A stretch of DNA of 64,000 nucleotides. Origin: Pedobacter frigiditerrae. Lineage in GTDB: Bacteria; Bacteroidota; Bacteroidia; Sphingobacteriales; Sphingobacteriaceae. This document shows, piece by piece, positions 25,877 through 33,487 of this stretch. A program made the translations under genes and the position numbers. Numbering within the stretch: the stretch's first letter is position 1; each line of letters starts with the position of its first letter. The stretch is from NCBI RefSeq assembly GCF_004331645.1, contig NZ_SJSK01000003.1:124301-188300 (forward strand), given 5' to 3'. The notes under the pieces are model-generated. The model saw only the letters and a list, made by a program, of their open reading frames with translations, did no database searches and had not been told where the DNA came from.

Positions 25877-26260
25877 ATGAGTAAAGAGATCAAGTACGTG
25901 GCAGTTGATGTGGATAAGAAGCAGGAATCAATACTGTTTTATAGGAAATACCTAAACTTTGAGCTACACAGTACCGTTCAAATTACTGTAAATGAAGAGT
26001 GGTCTTTTTTAAACAATTGCGAAGGGGTACCATTGGGATTGATTCTAATAAAAAAGAAAGACGGTGACAGACAGCCATGTACGCTGATATTGAATGCTCA
26101 AGATTGCCTTTTTGAATATTGTAAGCTTAAGGAAACGGAGATTAATGATCTTTCAGCACCCATTTATTCTGCAATTGGTTTAACGATAAGTTTTTCAGAC
26201 CCATCTGGGAACAGGATCATTTTGTTGGAGGAACGAAAATATAATGAATTAGATAACTAA
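25877..26260 (+). CDS. VOC (glyoxalase/bleomycin-resistance fold) protein
   Basis: 127 residues with two beta-alpha-beta-beta-beta modules: IKYVAVDVDKKQESILFYRKYL and, near the end, LTISFSDPSGNRIILLEE (the usual DPSGN turn and metal-ligand Glu). The classic first-module His is replaced (YVAVDV), so the metal site may be incomplete. The stop is 8 bases before the AraC gene, so the two are co-transcribed. It may bind or modify the small molecule that the regulator senses. Confidence 0.78.
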   Translation: MSKEIKYVAVDVDKKQESILFYRKYLNFELHSTVQITVNEEWSFLNNCEGVPLGLILIKKKDGDRQPCTLILNAQDCLFEYCKLKETEINDLSAPIYSAIGLTISFSDPSGNRIILLEERKYNELDN

Positions 26261-26268
26261 TAGAAGAT

Positions 26269-27150
26269 ATGGAAACTTATTTCAAACGCTTAGGTAATAA
26301 CAATAGCCTGCATCAGGAAAACAAAAGATACGCTTTTGGTGATCATCTGAATGATGATTTTACATTAAAATTTGTTTTTTCAGGATCCAAGCTCTATAAA
26401 ATCAACCGAAGGAGTTTGGTCGTGCACCCTGATTGTTTTCTTGCAATCAACAAGAACACGAGCTTTGAAAGTAAAGTCCAGTCTGATCAATGCGTACAAT
26501 CTCTCTCGATCTCCTTTGCCCCAGACTTTATAAAGGACATGCAAGGGACTTTGATCAAGTCGACAGCTTACCTGCTGGACAATCTGATGGAGGGTGATGC
26601 GGGCGATCTCCGTTTTCCTGAGACCTTGTTGCCTTTAAAGAGTAACCTGAATTTCAACCTTAAGCACATAAGAAGATATGTTCGGGACTGCTTAAGAGAC
26701 GATAGCCTGCTTGAAGAGTATCTTCATCACACCTTCATCAATTATTTTGAAATCATCAACAGTGATGTTGTCCTTGCAGGGGACCGTTTGAAATGCCTCA
26801 AGAAAAATACAAAAATTGAAGTGATTAAGAGGTTAAACATAGCCAAGGATTTTATGTACTGCAATTATAACCAACAGATTACCTTAACACAAATCGCTGA
26901 GAACAGCTGTCTATCCGTAAATCACCTGTTGAGGACTTTCAAGCAGGTATTTGGAGAAACTCCATACCAGTTTTTAACAAAGTTAAGGCTAAGGAGAGCA
27001 AATTATCTGATCAAAAACTCGCTTTATCCGATAAATGAAATTGTAGCCTTGGTAGGTTTTGAATGCGCTAGCTCATTTATCAGGCTCTATAAGTCATATT
27101 TTAGCCACACTCCGGGGAAATTCAGGAGCTATGATTACCAGATTGCCTGA
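26269..27150 (+). CDS. AraC-family transcriptional regulator
   Basis: 293 residues. The N-terminal ~190 residues look like a cupin-type sensory domain (FKLVFSGSKLY-like strands, HPDCFLAINKN). The C-terminal double HTH is clear: ITLTQIAENSCLSVNHLLRTF and INEIVALVGFECASSFIRLYK, then SHTPGKFR. It sits 8 bases after the VOC gene and probably responds to the VOC ligand or product. Confidence 0.9.
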   Translation: METYFKRLGNNNSLHQENKRYAFGDHLNDDFTLKFVFSGSKLYKINRRSLVVHPDCFLAINKNTSFESKVQSDQCVQSLSISFAPDFIKDMQGTLIKSTAYLLDNLMEGDAGDLRFPETLLPLKSNLNFNLKHIRRYVRDCLRDDSLLEEYLHHTFINYFEIINSDVVLAGDRLKCLKKNTKIEVIKRLNIAKDFMYCNYNQQITLTQIAENSCLSVNHLLRTFKQVFGETPYQFLTKLRLRRANYLIKNSLYPINEIVALVGFECASSFIRLYKSYFSHTPGKFRSYDYQIA

Positions 27151-27321
27151 AGCACTAGGGGTTTTTAGCGTATAAGTTTAGAGTTTGAAAGCTTCATTAA
27201 CACGGTATTGATCTTTAGCGATTGAAACAGCCTTATCATAACTTAAATTTTACCAAATAAATGGTAAAAGGAGAAGTACTATCTTAAAGGTAATGGAAAA
27301 AACCAAATTTAAATGTTAAGC

Positions 27322-27350
27322 AAAAAAGGCCATTGTATAAGACAATGACC
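27322..27350 (-). terminator. terminator downstream of the DoxX gene
   Basis: On the minus strand GGTCATTGT pairs with ACAATGGCC (one G-T pair) across a 5-base loop and is followed by TTTTTTG. Confidence 0.85.
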
Positions 27351-27387
27351 AATTTAGTTAGTTTAAAAGCTAATTAGCAGGGATAAT

Positions 27388-27798
27388 TTAGTTAGTGTTG
27401 TTAATTTGTGCTTGACGTTTAAAGGTTAAATGGCCTTGTTGATGGAGGATGGACATAATGCAACAAATTAACAGGAAATTAAATTCAACCCCATTCCTTC
27501 CACCGCCTACTACAAACCATCCCTCCTTTAGATGTATCATGAATATGCCCACTATCAAAACAATGATGGTAATGGCGGAGCTTAATTTTAGATATTTATT
27601 ACTAATAAGCGAAAAGACAAAAGCCACGTGAGACATTTTGATTGCCCATGCCAAGGCCAAGCCAAATGGCTTGAAACCTGCACCATTTAGGTATTGGTTT
27701 CCAAAGTCATTTATGCCATTGTTAAATATGCCAGGCACTGCATGTGCCAAAAATATGATGATCAATGCAATTCGTAAAAAAGGCTGATTTTTGGTCAT
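27388..27798 (-). CDS. DoxX-family integral membrane protein
   Basis: 136 residues with four hydrophobic helices. GWFVVGGGRNGVEFNFLLI is the signature of DoxX-like proteins. The gene starts 41 bases after the stop of the 27840-28337 gene on the same strand and ends at a terminator, so it may be the last gene of a three-gene transcript with the two small exported proteins. Members of this family are linked to redox or thiol stress; the role here is not known. Confidence 0.82.
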   Translation of the reverse strand: MTKNQPFLRIALIIIFLAHAVPGIFNNGINDFGNQYLNGAGFKPFGLALAWAIKMSHVAFVFSLISNKYLKLSSAITIIVLIVGIFMIHLKEGWFVVGGGRNGVEFNFLLICCIMSILHQQGHLTFKRQAQINNTN

Positions 27799-27839
27799 TT
27801 TTGATTTCTTTTTAGTGATGTTGGCCTTATTTGCTGGTA

Positions 27840-28337
27840 CTATTGAATAGAAAAGGCAAACATAAAGTCTTTTGTGCCAAAAAAATATTCTCCAACACTA
27901 AGATTGCTAACAATCAAGAAGTAGTACTCATTTTTGATTTTCTTTACCTCATAGCTGATCTTATCAAACGAGGTTGATGTACTTGTTGCTTTTGCAGTCG
28001 TTGTAATAAATACCCTTTGGTTTCCACGTACGGTAAATTTAACCAAATCTAAAATGGATGTGGGATCAACATTTGGGGCAAGTCTTGCCACAAATTTTAA
28101 CTCCTGTTGCTTTGTAAGCTTAACAGATGAGGAAGTGCCGTTTAAAACAAAACCACCTTCCGCTTTAAACAAGCCCTTAGCCTTGGCCATGGCATTGTAC
28201 TGGGATTTTTCCAACTCTAGCAACATGCCAGTCTTGCTATCCAGGTATGCGGGTTTCTCATTGAATTCTGGTAAATTTTGAGCCTTGGCCAGTAAAAAGC
28301 CAACTATCAAAAATATGGTGCAGCACAGGTTTTTCAT
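27840..28337 (-). CDS. exported protein, unknown function
   Basis: 165 residues with a signal peptide (CTIFLIVGFLLAKAQ). The rest is beta-rich: YLDSKTGMLLELEKSQYNAM, FVARLAPNVDPTSILDLVKF and a C-terminal barrel-like strand. No known domain is recognised. It lies 24 bases from the lipoprotein gene upstream and 41 bases from doxX, so it is probably in one operon with them. Confidence 0.7.
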   Translation of the reverse strand: MKNLCCTIFLIVGFLLAKAQNLPEFNEKPAYLDSKTGMLLELEKSQYNAMAKAKGLFKAEGGFVLNGTSSSVKLTKQQELKFVARLAPNVDPTSILDLVKFTVRGNQRVFITTTAKATSTSTSFDKISYEVKKIKNEYYFLIVSNLSVGEYFFGTKDFMFAFSIQ

Positions 28338-28361
28338 CAGATAGGTTGATTAAAAAAAAAA

Positions 28362-28751
28362 TTAGAAAACTATAGCGGGACCAGTGGCAGGTTCTATGCC
28401 TCCTGAGGATTTTGCAACCAATTCAATTGTGCTGCCTACCTGTACCCCACCTCTTTTAATTACAAGATTGACCTTTTGTCCGGCAACACCGCCAGAACCA
28501 GATAGGGCAATGATGGCTGCTGTGACATTTGTAGCATAATCGATTTCCTTTGTCCAAGGAATAGCAGTAACTGTTTCATTAACTGTTCCTCCTGATGCGG
28601 TGGTATATGATGTAACAATAGATCCAGTAAAATTTCCTGATAACTCATAACGTAGTGTTCTTGAGTTGTTATCAGGACTATTGTCTGAGTCTTTCTTGCA
28701 AGATAGCGTAAGCGTAAATAAGATGATAAATGGGATCATTAAATTTTTCAT
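28362..28751 (-). CDS. small lipoprotein with MmpS-like beta domain
   Basis: 129 residues. A lipobox ends in LTLSC (Cys17) with a Lys-Lys-Asp +2/+3/+4 tail. The remainder (RYELSGNFTGSIVTSYTTAS, then IPWTKEI) resembles the small beta-sandwich of MmpS-type accessory proteins common in Bacteroidota lipoproteins; this resemblance is by eye. It is first in the likely operon with the 27840 gene and doxX. Confidence 0.7.
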   Translation of the reverse strand: MKNLMIPFIILFTLTLSCKKDSDNSPDNNSRTLRYELSGNFTGSIVTSYTTASGGTVNETVTAIPWTKEIDYATNVTAAIIALSGSGGVAGQKVNLVIKRGGVQVGSTIELVAKSSGGIEPATGPAIVF

Positions 28752-29418
28752 GATGATGTTTTTTAGTTTAAAATATAAGGTGTAATTTGAATATGCCTGT
28801 TATGTTATCATGCACTGCGCTGCACCGTTTAGTTTTTTGAGAGCCATGATCATATTGGTACATATTTCAAAATTCAAACCTAGCACGATCATGATGAACT
28901 GGATATGCTAAAATCATCTTTTTTACTTCGAGTCTTTGCTTTTCAATACAGGGTATGGGTATCATGCCTGCTGCATGATAATATGATATTGGCAAAATCC
29001 ATTTCCTTGTCTTAGCGATGGCTATTTGCTTAAGCAATGCTTGGCTTATGGGGTTGCGGCAATGCTTTGGTAATGGATATTGGAGATGCACATGGCAAGG
29101 GATAATCATCATCGTCTACAGGAGATGCAAATTACGTTGTCAAGTTTCAAGATTTTTCAGGATAGTGCCCAACACTTCAGTGGTTGCAAACAAGAGAAAA
29201 ACAAGATCTCTTGATTCAATCTAGACAGTAGGTTTTGTTAACAATAGGGGGACAGAAGGAAGGATAGAGGTTGGAAAAGCCAGTTTTTAAAAGGTGATTT
29301 TCGCACATTTTGATTTTTAGATTACACGTATATTTATCTTTTATTGACCTTGGTATCCTTCAGTAATTTTGTTACGGAGGAGAAATTAACGCCAAAGCAA
29401 AGAAGTCCTAAATACAGT
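28752..29418. other. intergenic region with no convincing gene
   Basis: 667 bases. Frames of 81 codons (minus, 28867-29112) and 68 codons (plus, 29018-29224) overlap each other and neither matches a known family. Repeat A copy 3 lies at 29284-29311. The integron-like cassette starts just after. Confidence 0.4.
29284..29311 (+). repeat. dispersed repeat A, copy 3
   Basis: Matches copies 1 and 2 over AAAAGGTGATTTTCGCA with a shorter A-run, so the KVIFAHF frame is preceded by a stop. It lies 108 bases before the cassette boundary. Confidence 0.65.
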
Positions 29419-29487
29419 GTTAGCGGCAAGTTGACAAACAACGACAATCAACACCGTCGAAACAGTTGATTTAAAATAAAAGAAAAA

Positions 29488-30687
29488 ATGAAATCTAAAT
29501 TTGCATTAACAATATTTTTGACGACAACTATATTTTGCGCGAATATTATGGGTCAGTCTATCAATAGTACGACGCAGAAAACTTCAATAGATAGTTTTAT
29601 TGAAAGCAAAATGAATGAAACAGGAATTGTTGGAATTGGAGCATCTATTATCGTTGACAAAAAAGTAGTATGGACAAATGGATATGGCTATGCTGACAAA
29701 GAAAATAAAATCCCATTTACTCCTTCAACAATTATGAATATTGCTTCAATAAGCAAAACTTTTACAGGAGTTTGTATAATGAAAGCCGTTGAAGAAAGAA
29801 AAGTTTCACTTGACGAGGACATTAATAACTACTTGCCTTTCAAATTGATTAATCCAAATTTTCCTAATGAAAAAATTACATTAAGACATTTGGCAACACA
29901 TACATCGGGTTTAGCTGACCGTAATCCAATTTATACAGACACCTATTATTACGGCGGTAGTAAACCAGAACCATTAGGAGAGTTCTTAAAAAACTATTTT
30001 GTGCAAGGTGGCAAATATTACTCAAAGGATAATTTTTTAAATGCCAAGCCAGCAACAAATAGAGATTACTCTAACATTGGAGCAGGATTGGCAGGCTATA
30101 TAATTGAATTGAGAACAGGAGAAAAACTAAATGAGTATGCTAAAAAAAATATTTTCAAACCTTTAAAAATGCAAAATTCAGGTTGGGCTTTGAATGAAAT
30201 TGATATAAATAAACATTCTAAACTTTATGAAAAAAAAAGCGACAGCATTGTACAAATTGGATTATATGAAGGAACAACTTACCCAGATGGTGGAGTTAGA
30301 ACTTCGGTACAAGAATTGTCTAAATTTTTTATTAGCCTCCTAAACGAGGGGAAATACAAAAAAACAAGAATTCTAAAAAAGGAAACAGTTGAAGAAATGC
30401 TTCGTTTTCAATACACAGAATTGAATAAACCTGACAATGTAAAATTAAACAAAGTTAATCAAGGTATCTTTTGGGCGACCAAGTTAAGTACTACACGAAT
30501 TGGGCACAATGGTTCTGACCCAGGAGTTAGAACTTTTATGCTTTCTGATTTGAATAAAGAATTTGCTGTAATTGTATTTTTCAATACTTCATTGGATGAA
30601 AAGGACGAAGGAAAATTCTTCGACATTTATGAAGAACTCTACAAATACGCAAAAGACTTGAAGGCGAAACAAACAACCAGCCGCTAA
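29488..30687 (+). CDS. exported serine hydrolase, beta-lactamase family (cassette-borne)
   Basis: 399 residues with a signal peptide (FALTIFLTTTIFCANIMGQ). Motifs: SxxK as SISK (Ser87-Lys90 in NIASISKTFTG), YSN (Tyr194 in RDYSNIGAG) and HNG at His340 (GHNGSDPGVR) in place of KTG. ITLRHLATHTSGLADR is the usual family helix. Function is probably an esterase, DD-peptidase or other acyl-hydrolase. The gene is flanked by cassette cores and its TAA lies inside GCTAAC of the attC-like site. It is not a close copy of the serine hydrolase at 21393. Confidence 0.92.
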   Translation: MKSKFALTIFLTTTIFCANIMGQSINSTTQKTSIDSFIESKMNETGIVGIGASIIVDKKVVWTNGYGYADKENKIPFTPSTIMNIASISKTFTGVCIMKAVEERKVSLDEDINNYLPFKLINPNFPNEKITLRHLATHTSGLADRNPIYTDTYYYGGSKPEPLGEFLKNYFVQGGKYYSKDNFLNAKPATNRDYSNIGAGLAGYIIELRTGEKLNEYAKKNIFKPLKMQNSGWALNEIDINKHSKLYEKKSDSIVQIGLYEGTTYPDGGVRTSVQELSKFFISLLNEGKYKKTRILKKETVEEMLRFQYTELNKPDNVKLNKVNQGIFWATKLSTTRIGHNGSDPGVRTFMLSDLNKEFAVIVFFNTSLDEKDEGKFFDIYEELYKYAKDLKAKQTTSR

Positions 30688-30813
30688 CAGCAGATTTGAG
30701 ATAGGCGGGGTGACGTGCTTCGGTGACACATTTGTGGTTAAAGGAAGTATAGTTTCTCCGAATGAACATTTGTGCTGAAAAGCCCGCCCATCGCAAATCT
30801 GCAAAACGTTAGC
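30683..30813 (+). repeat. attC-like recombination site
   Basis: 131 bases of imperfect palindrome. GCTAAC (30683-30688) pairs with GTTAGC (30808-30813); GCAGATTTG (30690-30698) with CAAATCTGC (30794-30802); GGCGGG (30704-30709) with CCCGCC (30783-30788). Short unpaired spacers lie between the boxes and a ~70-base variable centre. This matches the R''-L''/L'-R' box order of integron attC sites. Confidence 0.7.
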
Positions 30814-30838
30814 AGTAATACATCAAAACTTTACAATC

Positions 30839-31072
30839 ATGAAAATTATTAATTGGTTAAAAAAAATAGGTTTAGAACTACTGTTTTTAATATGTTTACT
30901 ATTAATAAAGGGTTTGGTTTTTGAAAAAATATTTCGTGCTAATGCTGATAAAATTTCGCATGATGGAATTTTGGGTAGGTTGAAAATCATCGCTTCCACC
31001 CTTTTAAAAAGAATATTGGAGGTTCAACTGTGGTGTTTGAAACAGCATTTAACCCAACTAAACTATTATTAA
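30839..31072 (+). pseudogene. truncated or frameshifted second cassette ORF
   Basis: The ATG lies 26 bases after the attC-like site, as expected for the next cassette. Its first ~40 residues (KIINWLKKIGLELLFLICLLLIKG) form a membrane helix. From ~30990 a different frame looks coding (GGSTVVFETAFNPTKLLLN, stop at about 31074-31076), so the gene is broken or is a junction of two pieces. Unknown family. Confidence 0.45.
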
Positions 31073-31079
31073 ACTGACC

Positions 31080-32108
31080 ATGAGAAATATACGAGGCTTG
31101 CTTTTGCCATTTTTAATTATCTTAATCATTTCAATGGGATGTTCAAAAAAACATCCTCTCCCAACACCTGATTCTCCTTCTGACAATATTGTAGGAGCAA
31201 GTTTAATGAAGATCGAAGATGCTTTAAAAAGTTCAGATCTGAACTTTGTGAACCTGGTCAATAAAATTAGGGGAAGCGTTGGTACTAATGGTTCTGGAAG
31301 TAAAGTGATTTGGAGTAAGAATAATGATTATAAGCTTGGGCTATTTGTTTCAGCTAACCATGTGTATGGGGTAAAAATGTGGAATTCCCATCATGAGGAA
31401 TTCATAGATCTGTCAGCCATCAACAACGGGATTTTTCTGGGCTCTAAGTTGCCGGCGATAAATGGAAACATTCAATTGACAGGCGAACTAGTTGCGAATT
31501 TTGGTCTTTATCACCCAAGTATCCCCTTAGAAGCCACTAATATTACCATTCTTCCAAGAGACGATTTCTATTTGGGGGTTATTGATAACCAAAGAAAATT
31601 GGACAATGGTTTAGCAATTTACCCGGATAAGGTTCAAACAGTTGTACCACTTCAACTGTATGATCCGAACAAACGTACCGAAGCTCTTCAGGTATGGACT
31701 AATCCAGAAACAGACGAAAATGTTATTGCAATTGGCTATCCACAGGACAGAACCAAATACCCAAACGGAGCTGTTTCTACTGGTAAAGTCTATTCAGATA
31801 CACAAGCAGCAAATATTATACAATCCTTGAAATCCAAAAATGATGTGGAAGGAGAGATCCCATATCAACCACAAGTTGAATTCTTCGCTGAAGTTGCTGC
31901 AGTTGCAGGAATGAGTGGGGGAGGTGTATTCAACAGAAATGGGCAACTACTGGGTATAATGGTAAGGGCTACCCAATTAAATGGTCAGCCGATATTGAGA
32001 GTAGTAAGGATAAAATATATCAAACAAAAGCTCATCTCTTTTTACACCTCACTTTCAATTACCGATCAAGCAAAGTTGAGACCTTTTATAAGTGGAGAAT
32101 TGAAGTAG
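31080..32108 (+). CDS. trypsin-like (S1-type) serine protease lipoprotein
   Basis: 342 residues. A lipoprotein signal ends in ISMGC (Cys21). A chymotrypsin-fold triad can be proposed: His94 in LFVSANHVYG, Asp ~161 in RDDFYLGVI and Ser279 in GMSGGGVFNRNGQLLGIMV (the GxSGG motif). The His motif is unusual (SANH in place of TAAH). It would act on the periplasmic face or cell surface. It follows the broken cassette ORF by a few bases and may have travelled with it. Substrate unknown. Confidence 0.75.
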   Translation: MRNIRGLLLPFLIILIISMGCSKKHPLPTPDSPSDNIVGASLMKIEDALKSSDLNFVNLVNKIRGSVGTNGSGSKVIWSKNNDYKLGLFVSANHVYGVKMWNSHHEEFIDLSAINNGIFLGSKLPAINGNIQLTGELVANFGLYHPSIPLEATNITILPRDDFYLGVIDNQRKLDNGLAIYPDKVQTVVPLQLYDPNKRTEALQVWTNPETDENVIAIGYPQDRTKYPNGAVSTGKVYSDTQAANIIQSLKSKNDVEGEIPYQPQVEFFAEVAAVAGMSGGGVFNRNGQLLGIMVRATQLNGQPILRVVRIKYIKQKLISFYTSLSITDQAKLRPFISGELK

Positions 32109-32327
32109 AAAACCCATAACCTGTAAGAATGGATTTATTGGTGTTCTTAAAAGTGAGAGCGCTGATGAGGTTATTCATTTGAAAAATGAAAAACTTACAT
32201 CTTGCAATGGGTAATTCTCCCAAGTCATTGATGTGAAAGGAAAAAGTAGCAGATAAACAATTTAGAAAAAATCCCGGTTCATCCCAAAAAATCGCAATGG
32301 AAATTTCCAAAAGGCAACAGCCTCAGG

Positions 32328-32471
32328 ATGATACTTCATCCACTAGGAAGTGACCTAAATGAGATAGCCCAGATTAAGAGTATGCTTATGTTCTCGCACT
32401 CACTTGCAATTCTGTGTATACCATTCATTGCATTTGGTTTTTGGGGCTTATCAATAGCCTTTAAAATTTAA
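32328..32471 (+). pseudogene. membrane-protein remnant
   Basis: The plus strand is open from a TAG at 32247 to TAA at 32469-32471; the only ATG (32328) gives 47 residues. HPLGSDLNEIAQIKSMLMFS is followed by two hydrophobic stretches. It looks like a piece of a multi-helix membrane protein. Family unknown. Confidence 0.3.
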
Positions 32472-32619
32472 AACACCAATTTTTCATCAGATTTTGTCTT
32501 TTTGGATTAACGCCATTGCCTGCGCTGGACTTCTTGTTGAACAGCTCAATTAACCCTATCCAAGTGATATAGCCCTGCAATATCAACCATCCTTGAAAGG
32601 TGCCCGAATAGTAAGCCAT
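32461..32619 (-). CDS. hypothetical 52-residue protein
   Basis: ATG at 32619 preceded by AAGGAA, a reasonable ribosome-binding site; TAA at 32461-32463. The protein begins MAYYSGTFQGWLILQGYITW, has one hydrophobic stretch, then a basic tail containing SAGNGVNPKRQ, which is dispersed repeat B. It may be a genuine small membrane-associated protein or the end of a decayed gene. Confidence 0.3.
   Translation of the reverse strand: MAYYSGTFQGWLILQGYITWIGLIELFNKKSSAGNGVNPKRQNLMKNWCFKF
32482..32528 (-). repeat. dispersed repeat B, copy 2
   Basis: About 38 of 47 bases match 21194-21240, and both keep the AGNGV.PKR reading frame. Confidence 0.6.
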
Positions 32620-32817
32620 TTCCTTCAATCAAATGCAGAAAAGTTTCAAAACTCATCTAATCTGTTTACTTAAATAACTTTAGTTAACGATTTAAGTAGT
32701 GTCAGGTACTAATTTATATTTAAAGATTTTTCTACAGTTTACCATGCGATCAGATGGTCAATATATTTGACGATTTGATACGCATATAGAGTAATTATTT
32801 AAAACATAGAAAACGAT

Positions 32818-33438
32818 TTACTTCAGAGATGATGATGTACGTAATCTGTTTCTTATTCTACTTAACGATTCGGGCTTTACGCCGAGGTAGCTTGCGATAT
32901 GATAGAGCGGAACAAATTGAAAAATCTCAGGTTTTGTTTTCATTAAATTCTCATAACGCTCGCTCGGGCTGGATGAAAGGTAGTTATTTACTTCTGTTTT
33001 GTAATTAGAGTAGTGCTTTGCGGTTTCTATCCTGCACATCGACTCTAATCTCGGGAACCTTCTATACATTTCGGTTTCGACTTCGTAGGCATAAATAGAG
33101 ATAATGCATTCAGTTACACATTCCCAGTTTACAGCACTTTGAACCTGATCGTCTTTATTTCCATCAACGGAAGGGCTATCGCCAGCAGTATAAAAAGCTA
33201 CAGTCTTTTCTTCGCCGTCTTTGAGATAATATTCCCTGATGCATCCTTTAAACAAATGGTATGAGGTTTTGATGAACTGACCTTCTCTTAAAAGGAGTTC
33301 GCCTTTTTTTACTTTTTTGACAATAATTTTTTCTGCAAAAAAGTCCTTTTCTTCTTGCGTATTGTAGTCTGAGCTTACTAAAGACTTACTGAACTCCAAA
33401 ACCTCTTGGTCAGGATCTGTTGTATTATCAAATTTCAT
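32818..33438 (-). CDS. Crp/Fnr-family regulator
   Basis: 206 residues. The cyclic-nucleotide-binding fold is visible (KKGELLLREGQFIKTSYHLFKGCIREYY, then FYTAGDSP). The C-terminal HTH is short (FVPLYHIASYLGVKPESLSRIRNRL). This is the common Bacteroidota Crp-like group, which lacks the phosphate-binding Arg-Ala pair of true cAMP receptors, so the ligand is unknown. It lies 49 bases after the dehydrogenase gene on the same strand and may regulate that operon. Confidence 0.9.
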   Translation of the reverse strand: MKFDNTTDPDQEVLEFSKSLVSSDYNTQEEKDFFAEKIIVKKVKKGELLLREGQFIKTSYHLFKGCIREYYLKDGEEKTVAFYTAGDSPSVDGNKDDQVQSAVNWECVTECIISIYAYEVETEMYRRFPRLESMCRIETAKHYSNYKTEVNNYLSSSPSERYENLMKTKPEIFQFVPLYHIASYLGVKPESLSRIRNRLRTSSSLK

Positions 33439-33487
33439 CCCTTAAAATTAAGATAAATTTGATAAAACTCCATAAAGTTTTATTAAG

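Larger units (their letters stand above)
29419..30813 (+). mobile_element. integron-like gene cassette (no integrase in window)
   Basis: A GTTAGC core stands at 29419-29424 and another at 30808-30813. Between them is a single ORF (serine hydrolase) whose stop codon overlaps the first core of a long attC-like palindrome. This is the layout of a mobile gene cassette: core, short 5' leader, one ORF, attC. The cassette is clearly A/T richer than the flanks. The 5' side lacks the rest of a palindrome, so the array is probably decayed. No integron integrase gene is present in the window. Confidence 0.6.
32109..32817. other. intergenic region with two small coding-like pieces
   Basis: 709 bases between the protease and the Crp-like regulator. 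It contains a membrane-protein tail on the plus strand (32328-32471) and a 52-residue ORF on the minus strand (32461-32619), which overlap tail to tail, plus repeat B copy 2. The rest shows nothing recognisable. Confidence 0.4.

Noticed and set aside
28867..29224. Overlapping 81- and 68-codon ORFs
   Set aside because: They lie on opposite strands over the same DNA, have no known domains and a composition heavy in rare residues.
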